From the NCBI GenBank assembly GCA_016792785.1, contig JAEUML010000037.1, positions 1-34,957 on the forward strand: a DNA stretch of 34,957 nt, read 5' to 3'. This DNA comes from Alphaproteobacteria bacterium (GTDB lineage: Bacteria > Pseudomonadota > Alphaproteobacteria > Micropepsales > Micropepsaceae). Shown in pieces: positions 14,576-23,203 of the stretch. Numbering within the stretch: the stretch's first letter is position 1; each line of letters begins with the position of its first letter. The position numbers and the translations under genes were made by a program. The notes below the pieces were generated by a model. That model had not been told where the DNA came from. It was given only the letters and a program-made list of their open reading frames with translations, and made no database searches.

Positions 14576-15079
14576 ATGTTCGAACCGGTCTTGCTAACGT
14601 TGGTCGGCGCCGTCGTGTTGGCGGGGGCCGTCTATGACGTAGCAACGCTCACCATTCCGAATTGGATATCTCTCGTTCTTCTCGCGCTGTTTCCTGCGGT
14701 CGCGCTAGCCGCGGGTCTGACCTGGGCAGAGGCTGGCATTCACGTCGCGGTCGGATTTGCAGCGCTTCTTGCGGGGATCGGCCTTTTTGCGGCGGGGCTT
14801 ATCGGCGGCGGCGATGCGAAGCTCTTTGCAGCGGTCGCTCTCTATGTCGGCGCCGGGGGCTTCGGTCAGTACGTGTTTGCCGTCGCGCTCGCAGGCGGTG
14901 CATTGGCATTGCTGCTGATGGCGGCGCGGCGCCTTGCGCTGTTCGTTGACGTCGAGCGGTTGAAATCTCTCAAGCATCTCGTGATGAGCGGCGCGGGCAT
15001 TCCCTATGGGATTGCGATCGCGGCCGGCGGGCTCATCGTTCTTCCAGCGACGCGGCTGTTCGCTGCGTCTTCTTTCTAG
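14576..15079 (+). CDS. cpaA: Prepilin peptidase CpaA/TadV
   Basis: 167-residue inner-membrane aspartic peptidase of the GxGD type (A24 family) that removes the leader of the Flp prepilin and the TadE/TadF pseudopilins. The two catalytic aspartates are visible: Asp21 in VYDVATLTIPNW and Asp80 in GGGDAKLFAA. About six membrane segments are seen (around residues 3-20, 31-48, 55-75, 80-95, 97-116 and 143-160). Like other CpaA/TadV proteins it lacks the N-terminal methylase domain of PilD-type enzymes. The ATG at 14576 has a G-rich ribosome site. It lies between the flp terminator and a 152-base gap before cpaB. Confidence 0.93.
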   Translation: MFEPVLLTLVGAVVLAGAVYDVATLTIPNWISLVLLALFPAVALAAGLTWAEAGIHVAVGFAALLAGIGLFAAGLIGGGDAKLFAAVALYVGAGGFGQYVFAVALAGGALALLLMAARRLALFVDVERLKSLKHLVMSGAGIPYGIAIAAGGLIVLPATRLFAASSF

Positions 15080-15135
15080 ATCGTCAGCCGACGGACAAAA
15101 TCAAAGGACACACCTTCTGCATTGTTGGATCGATG

Positions 15136-15170
15136 TTAAGTCCACGCTTACCACATTAACCATAGCTTGA
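15136..15170 (+). promoter_or_regulatory. CtrA-like boxes upstream of cpaB
   Basis: The cpaA-cpaB gap holds TTAA at 15136-15139 and TTAACCAT at 15156-15163. The second is extended by TTGA after seven bases (15167-15170), giving TTAA-N7-TTGA. TTAACCAT is a known CtrA half-site form in Caulobacter. The position 62-96 bases before cpaB would suit a promoter for the cpaB-tadC operon. No clear -10 could be assigned. Confidence 0.4.
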
Positions 15171-15231
15171 GACTTGGCCGTTAGAACTTCGAGAAAAGCA
15201 GGGCAAAGGGCAGGGGTTAGGAGAGAAAGCC

Positions 15232-16044
15232 ATGAATTTGACGCGGATCCTTATTCTCGCCGGTGCGTTGGGCGCCGCCGCCGTCGCCGCCTTCCTGGCG
15301 CGCGGCATGATGGGCGGCCAAAACCAAGCGACGGCTGCGACCAATGTCGAGATGACGGAAATTCTCGTCGCCTCGTCTGCCATCGAAGTCGGCGCGAAGA
15401 TCAAGCCGGGCGATCTCAAATGGCAGGGCTGGCCGAAGGCGGCCGTCGATCCGAGCTTCGTGGCCAAGCACACGGCGCCGCAAGCACTCGAAGATATGAC
15501 GGAAGGCTCGGTCGCGCGCGTGCCGCTTGCGACCGGCGAACCCGTCACCGGGCAGAAGGTCATCAAGGCCGACGGCGCCGGGTTCATGGCTGCCGTGCTT
15601 ACGCCGGGCAAGCGCGCCATTGCCGTGAAGCTTAAGCCGGAAAGCGGTGCGGGCGGCTTCATTCTGCCCAACGATCGCGTCGACATCATCATGACCCGCA
15701 AGATCGGCAACGACGAGATGGGTATTCCGGCCTACCGCGCGGCGACCGTGCTGCGTGACGTGCGCGTTCTCGCTGTCGACCAAACCTCGGAAGACGCCGG
15801 CGACAACAAAGCGATCGTGGGTAAGACCGCGACGGTCGAACTCAGCGCGCAGCAGGCCGAAATTCTAGCGCTTGCCGAAGCGATGGGCGACTTGTCGTTG
15901 TCGCTGCGGTCGTTGACCCAGTCCGACAAGTCCAATGAAGACGACAATGCGAAAGCAAAAGGGCTCGGCGGCGATGACGAGAACCGCGTCGTCGTCCTGC
16001 GCTTCGGCATTCCGAGCCAAGTATCGCCCAACGCGAAAGAGTAA
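15232..16044 (+). CDS. cpaB: Flp pilus assembly protein CpaB (RcpC)
   Basis: 270-residue CpaB/RcpC family protein. An N-terminal membrane or signal helix (residues 4-24) is followed by a SAF-type domain (about 42-110: EILVASSAIEVGAKIKPGDLKW, then GEPVTGQKV) and a C-terminal RcpC domain (about 120-235) with AVKLKPESGAGGFILPNDRVDII. CpaB is a periplasmic component associated with the secretin channel. The ATG at 15232 has TAGGAG upstream. It is first in the operon cpaB-cpaC-cpaD-cpaE-cpaF-tadB-tadC; cpaC starts 11 bases after its stop. Confidence 0.94.
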   Translation: MNLTRILILAGALGAAAVAAFLARGMMGGQNQATAATNVEMTEILVASSAIEVGAKIKPGDLKWQGWPKAAVDPSFVAKHTAPQALEDMTEGSVARVPLATGEPVTGQKVIKADGAGFMAAVLTPGKRAIAVKLKPESGAGGFILPNDRVDIIMTRKIGNDEMGIPAYRAATVLRDVRVLAVDQTSEDAGDNKAIVGKTATVELSAQQAEILALAEAMGDLSLSLRSLTQSDKSNEDDNAKAKGLGGDDENRVVVLRFGIPSQVSPNAKE

Positions 16045-16055
16045 CAGGTGAAGCC

Positions 16056-17543
16056 ATGAAGTTTGCCCGCCTTCTGACGATCGCCGCGCTTGCCGCGTGC
16101 TTCTCTCTGCCTGCCGTGGCCGACGGCGACGGCAAGGACCGTGTGACGCGGCCGGAGCCGACGCAGAAACTGCGTATCCGTCCGGGCGGAAGTGGGCCGC
16201 AATCGCATCACCTCAATCTCGGCATCAACAAGGCCGTGATCATCGAGTTGCCTGAAGACGCTCGCGACGTGCTGGTGTCGAACCCGCAGGTCGTCGATGC
16301 CGTCGTGCGTACGCCGCGCCAGGTCTACGTCGTAGGCATGAAGGCGGGTCCGGCGAACGCGTTCTTCTTCACGGCAAGCGGCAAGCAGCTCTTGAATCTG
16401 GAAATTCGCGTCGAGCGCGACATGCCGGAACTCAAGAGCTTGATCGAGCGCAACGTCAAAGGCGCGGACATCACGGTCGAGACGATCAACGACAACGTCG
16501 TGATCAACGGCTCCGTCAAGAACGCGTCGGACGCCGAAGCGGCGCGCCAGATCGCAATGCGCTATGTCACCGATCCGGACAAGCAGCTCAAGAAAGACGC
16601 GGTGGTCAACCGCGTTGCCATTCGCGGCGGCGACCAGGTGATGGTGCGCGTGCGCGTGGCCGAAATGCAGCGTTCGCTTGCCAAGCAATTCGGCGTCGAT
16701 CTGACGGCGGCGTTCGACGTCGGCAAGAACCTGCCGATTTCGCTCAGCAGCTCCAATCCCTTCTCTCTCCTCGGCCAGGCGCTGTCGTCGTCGACAGCCT
16801 TCAACTTCGGCAATCTCAAGGGTGGCAACTCGGTCGAGGCGATCGTCAAGGCGTTCGAACGTTCGGGCCTGATCCGCACGCTCGCGGAACCGAACCTGAC
16901 GGCGGTGTCCGGCGAGTCAGCCAAGTTCCTTGCCGGCGGCGAGTTCCCGGTACCGGTGGCGCGCGATCGCGACGGCAACGTGCAGATCGAGTTCAAGCCG
17001 TTCGGCGTCGGTCTGGGCTTTACGCCGGTCGTTCTGTCCGAAGGACGCATCAGTCTGCGGATCTCGACCGAAGTGTCGGAGATCACGGGTGAGAATGCGT
17101 TCGTCAGCCAAGGCGGCCTTGCCGTCGACTCCGACGGCAATCTGATCCAGGTGCCCGGCATCACGATCCCGGGCCTGCGCGTGCGCCGCGCCGAAACGAC
17201 GGTCGAGTTGCCGTCGGGTGGCAGCATGGTGATGGCGGGTCTGCTGCAGCAGTCGATGAAGCAGAACATCGACGGCATTCCGGGGCTCAAGAACCTGCCG
17301 ATCCTGGGTTCGCTGTTCCAGAGCCGCGACTTCCAGTCGGGCGAAACCGAACTCGTCGTGATCGTGACCCCGTATCTCGTCGAGGCGACCTCACCCAAGA
17401 ACCTCGCCCTGCCGACGGACGGCTTCGTTCCGGCAAGCGATGCGGAAACCATCCTGCTGTCGCGGTTGAATGCCGTCTATGGAAACAAGGGTGCGCCTGC
17501 GCAGGGATCCCTGAAGGGACCTGTCGGGTTCATCGTTCGCTAA
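16056..17543 (+). CDS. cpaC: Outer-membrane secretin CpaC (RcpA) of the Flp pilus
   Basis: 495-residue secretin that forms the outer-membrane channel for the Flp pilus. The signal peptide is residues 1-22 (KFARLLTIAALAACFSLPAVA). The pilus-formation N-domain spans about 45-120 and a BON-like segment about 130-180. The secretin domain covers about 240-460, with the diagnostic GGEFPVP, VGLGFTPVVL, GGSMVMAGLLQ and ETELVVIVTPYLV stretches. The ATG at 16056 is preceded by CAGGTGAAGCC. It lies 11 bases after cpaB, and cpaD follows. The N-domain is related to the stand-alone protein at 13408-13890. Confidence 0.96.
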   Translation: MKFARLLTIAALAACFSLPAVADGDGKDRVTRPEPTQKLRIRPGGSGPQSHHLNLGINKAVIIELPEDARDVLVSNPQVVDAVVRTPRQVYVVGMKAGPANAFFFTASGKQLLNLEIRVERDMPELKSLIERNVKGADITVETINDNVVINGSVKNASDAEAARQIAMRYVTDPDKQLKKDAVVNRVAIRGGDQVMVRVRVAEMQRSLAKQFGVDLTAAFDVGKNLPISLSSSNPFSLLGQALSSSTAFNFGNLKGGNSVEAIVKAFERSGLIRTLAEPNLTAVSGESAKFLAGGEFPVPVARDRDGNVQIEFKPFGVGLGFTPVVLSEGRISLRISTEVSEITGENAFVSQGGLAVDSDGNLIQVPGITIPGLRVRRAETTVELPSGGSMVMAGLLQQSMKQNIDGIPGLKNLPILGSLFQSRDFQSGETELVVIVTPYLVEATSPKNLALPTDGFVPASDAETILLSRLNAVYGNKGAPAQGSLKGPVGFIVR

Positions 17544-17595
17544 CGCTGTGCCAGAGCAAGAATTTGGAAATTACCGAAAGCTTAGGATGACCGTC

Positions 17596-18297
17596 ATGAT
17601 CCGCACCGCTTCCCTTCTCACCCTCGGCGTCGCCGGCATCGCCCTTGTCGGCTGCACCAAGCCACCGCTGACGAACGGCGCGAAGCAATTCGTGGACGTC
17701 GAAACGGCGTACCCGATCACGGTCGAACCGCAGGTCGCGACGCTGGTTGTCAAGGTCGACGATGGGCTGCAGAGCCTCGGACGCGGTGAAGACCAGCGGG
17801 TTCAAGCCTTCGTCGCGCAATGGAAGGCGCGGGGGCAGGGTATTTTGAACGCCGCTTCGCCCAGCGGCACCACGAACCAGGCGGCGACGGCTTCGGCGCT
17901 GGCGCAGATCAAGAAGGTTCTGGCAGCGAACGGCGTCAACGACAATTCGGTGCAATACACCTCGTACAAGCCGGCCGAGGGCGATGCGCAAGCCCCAATC
18001 ACGCTGAGCTTCGTCACCTACGTCGCGAGTGCGGCAGAGTGTGGTTCGAACTGGAGCGAGAATTTGGCTTTCGCGCCGCGCAACACGCCTTGGCCGGAAT
18101 TCGGCTGTTCGTCGCAGCACAATTTCGCCGCGATCGTCGCCGATCCGCGCGACCTGACCGAGCCGCGCACCAGCGATCCGGTGGATGCGATGCGGCGCTC
18201 AACCGTCTTTGACAAGTACCGCGCGGGCCAGCCCACGCGGACAGCGGACGAGTCCGATGCCGACAGCGGCAAGGTCAGCACCGTCGCGCCGAATTGA
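17596..18297 (+). CDS. cpaD: Pilus assembly lipoprotein CpaD
   Basis: 233-residue CpaD family protein, an outer-membrane-associated lipoprotein that works with the secretin CpaC. The lipobox LVGC places the modified cysteine at Cys20, directly after a hydrophobic signal core. The C-terminal part has family-type features (CGSNWSENLAF ... FGCSSQHNFAAIVADPRDL). The ATG at 17596 is chosen over ATG 17587 and GTG 17548 because TTAGGA sits eight bases before it and it gives a standard lipoprotein signal. It lies 52 bases after cpaC and 31 bases before cpaE in the same operon. Confidence 0.92.
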   Translation: MIRTASLLTLGVAGIALVGCTKPPLTNGAKQFVDVETAYPITVEPQVATLVVKVDDGLQSLGRGEDQRVQAFVAQWKARGQGILNAASPSGTTNQAATASALAQIKKVLAANGVNDNSVQYTSYKPAEGDAQAPITLSFVTYVASAAECGSNWSENLAFAPRNTPWPEFGCSSQHNFAAIVADPRDLTEPRTSDPVDAMRRSTVFDKYRAGQPTRTADESDADSGKVSTVAPN

Positions 18298-18328
18298 TGT
18301 GAGCGAAAGCGTTTAGGAGCCAAAAGCG

Positions 18329-19591
18329 ATGACCAAGAATAACGCTCCCGACAAGAACGATGCCCCGTTCGGCGCGGCCGTGCAGGACCGTCCGGTCCCG
18401 CGTATTTCGATCCATGCGTTCTGCGAACAGCCGGATACGGGCGCGGTGATCCAGCGGGCCGGTCAAGACCGGCGGTTGGCGAAAGCTCATTTGACCGTGC
18501 ACATGGGCGGCATCTTCGGCGCGGTCGAGTATTTCCAAGATTCCTCGACGCCGAACGTCATCATGGTCGAAACGCGCGAGCAGGGCACGGCGATTCTCAC
18601 CGAGCTCGAAAAGCTCGCACATGTGTGCGACCCGGGAACGAAGGTCGTCGTCATCGGCGGTTCAAACGACATCACGCTCTATCGCGAGATGATCCGCCAG
18701 GGCGTAAACGAGTACATGGTCTCGCCGCTCAATCCGCTGCAGGTGATCGAGGCGATCGCGTCGCTTTACCACGGTCCGGCGACCGCGCCGGTCGGCAAAG
18801 TCTTTGCCTTCGTGGGCGCGCGCGGCGGCACGGGTTCGTCGACGGTCGCCCACAACACGGCGTGGGCAATCGCGGAAGATCTGCACATCGCCAGCACGAT
18901 CGTCGATCTGGACGTTCCGTTCGGCACGACGGGCCTCGACTTCAACCAAGACACGGGCCAAGGCATTGCCGAGGCGCTGACAAGCCCCGACCGCCTGGAC
19001 GACGTTCTTCTCGACCGTTTGTTGATCAAGCACACGAGCAAGCTCAGCCTGTTCGTTGCGCCGGCGCAACTCGACCGCGAGGCGACCTTCGCGCCGGAGG
19101 CGATCGAAGCGGTGCTCGATGTGGTACGGCAGGCCTCGCCCTGCGTGATCGTCGACGTGCCCCATGTCTGGGCACCCTGGGTGAAGCACGTGCTGACGGC
19201 CGCCGATGAAATCGTCGTAACGGCGACCCCCGATTTGGCGAGCTTGCGCAACGGCAAGAACATCTACGACCTGCTCAACCAATCGCGGCCTAACGATAAG
19301 CCGCTGAAGGTGGTTCTCAATCAGGTCGGCATTCCGCGGCGGCCCGAGATCCCCGTGAAGGACTTTGCCGAGGCGATGGGCGCCGAGCCCGCGCTTGTGC
19401 TGCCGTTCGATCCGCAAACGTTTGCGACAGCCGGCAACAATGGGCAGATGGTCGGCGAACTCAACGCGCAATCGCGCGCGGCGCAGGGCTTTCGCGAGTT
19501 GGCGCAGAAGCTCACCGGTCGCGAGCCGCGCGTCGAGGCGAAACCGTCGAACAAGCTCAGCTTCGACTTCCTCAGGCGGAAGAAGGCCTGA
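18329..19591 (+). CDS. cpaE: Pilus localisation ATPase-like protein CpaE (TadZ)
   Basis: 420-residue CpaE/TadZ protein of the MinD/ParA superfamily, which in Caulobacter sets the polar site of pilus assembly. Residues about 25-145 form a receiver-like domain without an obvious phospho-acceptor motif; 155-400 form the ATPase-like domain. The P-loop is atypical: GARGGTGSST (residues 163-172), with Arg and Ser where classical KGGVGKT has its two lysines. A Walker-B-like stretch STIVDLDVPFGTTGLD is present. The ATG at 18329 has TTAGGAG upstream. It lies between cpaD and cpaF, 6 bases before cpaF. Confidence 0.93.
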   Translation: MTKNNAPDKNDAPFGAAVQDRPVPRISIHAFCEQPDTGAVIQRAGQDRRLAKAHLTVHMGGIFGAVEYFQDSSTPNVIMVETREQGTAILTELEKLAHVCDPGTKVVVIGGSNDITLYREMIRQGVNEYMVSPLNPLQVIEAIASLYHGPATAPVGKVFAFVGARGGTGSSTVAHNTAWAIAEDLHIASTIVDLDVPFGTTGLDFNQDTGQGIAEALTSPDRLDDVLLDRLLIKHTSKLSLFVAPAQLDREATFAPEAIEAVLDVVRQASPCVIVDVPHVWAPWVKHVLTAADEIVVTATPDLASLRNGKNIYDLLNQSRPNDKPLKVVLNQVGIPRRPEIPVKDFAEAMGAEPALVLPFDPQTFATAGNNGQMVGELNAQSRAAQGFRELAQKLTGREPRVEAKPSNKLSFDFLRRKKA

Positions 19592-19597
19592 TAGCGC

Positions 19598-21052
19598 ATG
19601 TTCGGTAAGCGTCCCGGAGCAGGTGATGTAGCAGCGCCGCCGCGGCCCAAACCCGCGGCGTCAGCGCCTGCGCCCACGCCGTCGACCGGCGCGCCGCCGC
19701 CGGCAGCGGCTGCACCGAAGCCGCGCGGATATGAACCGCCGCCTGCGCCGCCGCCGATCGCGGTCGACAGCCGGTCGGAGCAGTACTACGAAATCAAGAC
19801 GACGATTTTCAACGCGCTGATCGACACGATCGATCTGGCGCAGCTCGCGCAGCTCGACGCGGAATCCGCGCGCGAGGAAATCCGCGACATCGTCAACGAA
19901 ATCATCGCGATCAAAAACGTCGTGATGTCGATCGCCGAGCAGGAACAGTTGCTGGGCGACATATGCAACGACGTTTTGGGCTACGGACCGCTCGAGCCGT
20001 TGCTCGCGCGCGACGACATCGCCGACATCATGGTCAACGGTGCGGAGCGCGTGTTCATCGAGGTCGGCGGCAAAGTGCAGCTGACGAATATCCGCTTCCG
20101 CGACAATGCGCAGCTGATGAACATCTGTCAGCGCATCGTGAGCCAGATCGGCCGCCGCGTCGACGAAAGCTCTCCGATATGCGACGCGCGTCTGCCCGAC
20201 GGTTCGCGCGTCAACGTGATCGCCCCGCCGCTCGCGATCGATGGGCCCACGCTCACGATTCGTAAGTTCAAGAAAGACAAGCTGAAGATGGCGGACCTGG
20301 TCCGCTTCGGTTCGATTTCGCCGGAAGGCGCGACCGTGCTCAACGTCATCGGCAACTGCCGCTGTAACGTCTTGATCTCCGGAGGTACGGGTTCGGGGAA
20401 AACGACGCTGCTCAATACGATGACGGCGTTCATCGACATCGACGAGCGCGTCATCACCTGCGAAGACGCGGCCGAACTTCAACTGCAGCAGCCGCACGTT
20501 GTTCGTCTCGAAACGCGCCCGCCGAACCTCGAAGGCACAGGCGAGATCACCATGCGCGATCTCGTCAAGAACTGTCTGCGTATGCGTCCGGAACGCATCA
20601 TCGTGGGCGAGGTTCGCGGACCCGAGGCGTTCGACTTGTTGCAGGCGATGAACACGGGCCACGACGGCTCTATGGGCACGCTGCACGCGAACTCGCCACG
20701 CGAAGCGCTGCAACGCGTCGAATCCATGATCACAATGGGCGGCTATAATCTGCCGTCGAAGACGATCCGCGAAATGGTCACAGGCGCGATCGACGTGATC
20801 GTGCAAGCCGCGCGCCTGCGCGACGGTTCGCGCCGCATCACGCACATCACCGAGGTCATCGGCCTCGAAGGCGACGTCGTCATCACGCAGGACCTGTTCC
20901 TCTACGAGATCACCGGCGAAGACGAGCACGGGCGCGTCAAGGGACGTCACGTATCGACAGGGATATCGCGGCCCGCGTTCTGGGACCGCGCCAGATATTA
21001 CAATCGCGAGAAAGAGCTGCTCGAGGCGCTCGAAGCGGCCGCCGCAAAATAA
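19598..21052 (+). CDS. cpaF: Flp pilus secretion ATPase CpaF (TadA)
   Basis: 484-residue type II/IV secretion ATPase that powers pilus extension (and, in related systems, retraction) at the inner membrane. The N-terminal 50 residues are an Ala/Pro-rich linker. The Walker A motif GGTGSGKTT is at residues 262-270 (Lys268). Next come the acidic ITCEDAAEL, the Walker B region [11 protein letters not shown] and the His-box GTLHANSP. The length fits CpaF with its extended N-terminal domain. It lies 6 bases after cpaE and 33 bases before tadB in one operon. The ribosome site is weak. Confidence 0.97.
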   Translation: MFGKRPGAGDVAAPPRPKPAASAPAPTPSTGAPPPAAAAPKPRGYEPPPAPPPIAVDSRSEQYYEIKTTIFNALIDTIDLAQLAQLDAESAREEIRDIVNEIIAIKNVVMSIAEQEQLLGDICNDVLGYGPLEPLLARDDIADIMVNGAERVFIEVGGKVQLTNIRFRDNAQLMNICQRIVSQIGRRVDESSPICDARLPDGSRVNVIAPPLAIDGPTLTIRKFKKDKLKMADLVRFGSISPEGATVLNVIGNCRCNVLISGGTGSGKTTLLNTMTAFIDIDERVITCEDAAELQLQQPHVVRLETRPPNLEGTGEITMRDLVKNCLRMRPERIIVGEVRGPEAFDLLQAMNTGHDGSMGTLHANSPREALQRVESMITMGGYNLPSKTIREMVTGAIDVIVQAARLRDGSRRITHITEVIGLEGDVVITQDLFLYEITGEDEHGRVKGRHVSTGISRPAFWDRARYYNREKELLEALEAAAAK

Positions 21053-21085
21053 GGGAGGTGGGGCGAAGAGCTCCGCAAGGCCGCC

Positions 21086-22081
21086 ATGGACCAATCGACA
21101 CTGATGCTTCTGGGCATCGCGCTCACCGTCGCGCTCGCCGTTGGCGGGGTTGCTTTCGCTTTCTTGGGAAGCGGTTCCGACAAGGCGAACAAGCGCGTCG
21201 CGGCGGTGTCGCGCGGCACGGGCCGCGCCTCCGTCGCCAAAGGCGCAGAGGCCGTCGGCGAATCGAACGCCAAGCGCCGCAAGCAGGTTCAAGAGACGCT
21301 CAAAGAGATCGAGCGCAAGCAGGAAGCGGTCAAACAGCGCCCGACGCTGGGCGCCATGCTGGACCAAGCCGATTGGAACATCGACGCGAGGATGTTCCAC
21401 ATGATCACCGGGGGTGTCGCCTTGGTGACGGTCTGTGCGTTCCTTTTCTTCGGCTACGCTTGGTATGTGGCGATCGGTATCGGCTTTGCGGTGGGTCTTG
21501 GTTTGCCGCGCTGGTTGCTCGGGTTCACGATCAACCGCCGCAAGAAGGCGTTCTCGAAGGAGTTCGCGAACGCGATCGACGTGATCGTGCGCGGCGTCAA
21601 GGCGGGTCTGCCGCTCAACGAGTGTCTCAAGATCATCGCCAATGAAACGGCTGAACCCGTCGGTCCGGAGTTCCGGCAGATCGTCGAGGGCTTGAAGGTC
21701 GGCGTGACGCTCGAAGACGGTTTGAAGCGCATGTACGACCGCATGCCGATTGCGGAAGTGAATTTCTTCCAGATCGTGCTGACAATTCAGCAGAAGACCG
21801 GCGGCAATTTGTCGGAAGCGTTGGGCAACCTGTCGAGCGTGTTGCGCGACCGCAAACGTCTGCACGGCAAGATCCAGGCGCTGTCGTCGGAAGCGAAGGC
21901 CTCGGCCGGCATCATCGGTTCGCTGCCGATGGTCGTGATGGGGCTCGTGTACTTCACGACGCCCGAGTACATCGCGCTGCTGTTCACGGAGCGGTTCGGC
22001 AACTTCCTGCTGCTGTGCTGCGCGGGGTGGATGTCGGTCGGCATCTTCGTCATGAAAAAAATGATCGATTTCAAGTACTGA
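21086..22081 (+). CDS. tadB: Flp pilus inner-membrane platform protein TadB
   Basis: 331-residue type II secretion F-domain protein, part of the inner-membrane platform that couples CpaF to the growing pilus. It has an N-terminal membrane helix (about residues 7-28), a basic cytoplasmic stretch, two central helices (about 108-150), the T2SSF domain at about 165-290 (FANAIDVIVRGVKAGLPLNE ... TGGNLSEALGNLS) and two C-terminal helices (about 270-325). The ATG at 21086 has GCAAGG upstream. It precedes tadC by 13 bases; TadB and TadC form a pair in all Tad loci. Confidence 0.95.
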   Translation: MDQSTLMLLGIALTVALAVGGVAFAFLGSGSDKANKRVAAVSRGTGRASVAKGAEAVGESNAKRRKQVQETLKEIERKQEAVKQRPTLGAMLDQADWNIDARMFHMITGGVALVTVCAFLFFGYAWYVAIGIGFAVGLGLPRWLLGFTINRRKKAFSKEFANAIDVIVRGVKAGLPLNECLKIIANETAEPVGPEFRQIVEGLKVGVTLEDGLKRMYDRMPIAEVNFFQIVLTIQQKTGGNLSEALGNLSSVLRDRKRLHGKIQALSSEAKASAGIIGSLPMVVMGLVYFTTPEYIALLFTERFGNFLLLCCAGWMSVGIFVMKKMIDFKY

Positions 22082-22094
22082 GGGAACGGCCGCG

Positions 22095-23069
22095 ATGATG
22101 AAGTTTATCGATCTGCTGTTCGACCGGGAGTTGGTCGTATCGGTCTTGGCGGCGGTCGCGGTGTTCGCGACCATCGTCACGTTGGCCTATCCGTTGCTCG
22201 CCTCCGACAAGCTGGCCTCTCGTTTGAAGAGCGTGGCGACGCGGCGCGAGGAATTGCGCCGCATTCAGCGCGAGGCGCTCAACAAGAAGGGCCAGAACAC
22301 GGGGCAGCTGCGCTCGACACCGGTCGGCTTCATGAAGCAGACCGTCGAGAAGCTGAACCTGCGCAACATTCTCGAATCGCCCAACACGAAGGAGAAGCTG
22401 TCGCGTGCGGGCTATCGCGGACAGGCCGCGATTTACGCCTTCATGTTCTTCCGCTTCGTGATGCCGTTCATCGTCTTCTTCGGACTGGTCATCTATCTGT
22501 TCTTGATGTCGACCTACGATCTGCCGGCGATCGGCAAGATCGGCATCGCGTTCGGCGGCGCGTTTGTCGGGTTCTACCTGCCCGACCTTTACGTGCAGAA
22601 TATCATCGACAAGCGCATGAGTTCGATCCTCAAGGCGTTTCCCGATGCGCTCGACCTGATGCTGATCTGTGTCGAATCCGGCATGTCGGTCGAAGCGGCG
22701 TTCAACAAGGTGGCGTCCGAAATCGGCAGCCAGTCGGTCGAACTCGCGGAAGAATTCGCGCTGACGACGGCGGAGTTGTCCTACCTGCCGGACCGCCGTC
22801 AGGCTTATGAAAACCTCGGTAAGCGCTGCGCGCATCCAGGTGTGCGGGCGGTTTGTACGTCGCTGATCCAGGCGGAGCGTTACGGCACACCGCTCGGTAC
22901 GGCGCTGCGCGTCATGGCGCTCGAAAATCGCGAGATGCGCATGATGGAGGCCGAGAAAAAGGCCGCGTCGCTGCCCGCCAAGTTGACGGTGCCCATGATC
23001 GTGTTCTTCCTGCCGGCGCTGTTCATCGTCATTTTGGGCCCGGCTTCGATCAAGATCATGAATCTCTGA
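22095..23069 (+). CDS. tadC: Flp pilus inner-membrane platform protein TadC
   Basis: 324-residue type II secretion F-domain protein, the partner of TadB. Membrane helices are at about residues 14-34, 115-150 and 295-320. The F-domain is at about 170-290 (FPDALDLMLICVESGMSVEAAFNKVASE ... LIQAERYGTPLGTALR). The ATG at 22095 has AGGGA upstream; ATG 22098 is an equal alternative. It is the last gene of the cpaB-tadC operon and a strong terminator follows 25 bases after its stop. Confidence 0.95.
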   Translation: MMKFIDLLFDRELVVSVLAAVAVFATIVTLAYPLLASDKLASRLKSVATRREELRRIQREALNKKGQNTGQLRSTPVGFMKQTVEKLNLRNILESPNTKEKLSRAGYRGQAAIYAFMFFRFVMPFIVFFGLVIYLFLMSTYDLPAIGKIGIAFGGAFVGFYLPDLYVQNIIDKRMSSILKAFPDALDLMLICVESGMSVEAAFNKVASEIGSQSVELAEEFALTTAELSYLPDRRQAYENLGKRCAHPGVRAVCTSLIQAERYGTPLGTALRVMALENREMRMMEAEKKAASLPAKLTVPMIVFFLPALFIVILGPASIKIMNL

Positions 23070-23094
23070 TCTCGCGGCTATTGCGACCTTCACG

Positions 23095-23130
23095 AGGGCC
23101 CGAAGGAAACTTCGGGCCCTTCTTCTTTTT
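23095..23130 (+). terminator. Rho-independent terminator of the cpaB-tadC operon
   Basis: 11-bp perfect stem, AGGGCCCGAAG at 23095-23105 and its complement at 23110-23120, with a stable GAAA tetraloop, followed by TCTTCTTTTT. It ends the plus-strand pilus operon. Confidence 0.93.
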
Positions 23131-23150
23131 GGGAGCCGCACCAATGAGAA

Positions 23151-23178
23151 GGGCCGCAGCCCTCGCGGGATGCGGCCC
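23151..23178 (-). terminator. Possible terminator hairpin of the tadD-like gene
   Basis: Eight-bp stem, GGGCCGCA at 23151-23158 and TGCGGCCC at 23171-23178, with an inner CCC/GGG pairing in the loop. On the minus strand it is followed only by TTCTCATT, so the T-run is weak. Its position 25 bases beyond the minus-strand stop suits termination of the tadD-like transcript. Confidence 0.5.
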
Positions 23179-23203
23179 CAGATATCGTCGAGATGTATTG
23201 CCC

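Noticed and set aside
19661-22180. 839-codon open frame on the minus strand across cpaF and tadB
   Set aside because: It is Arg/His/Asp-rich with no domain and lies opposite genes with clear motifs; long antisense frames are expected in GC-rich DNA.
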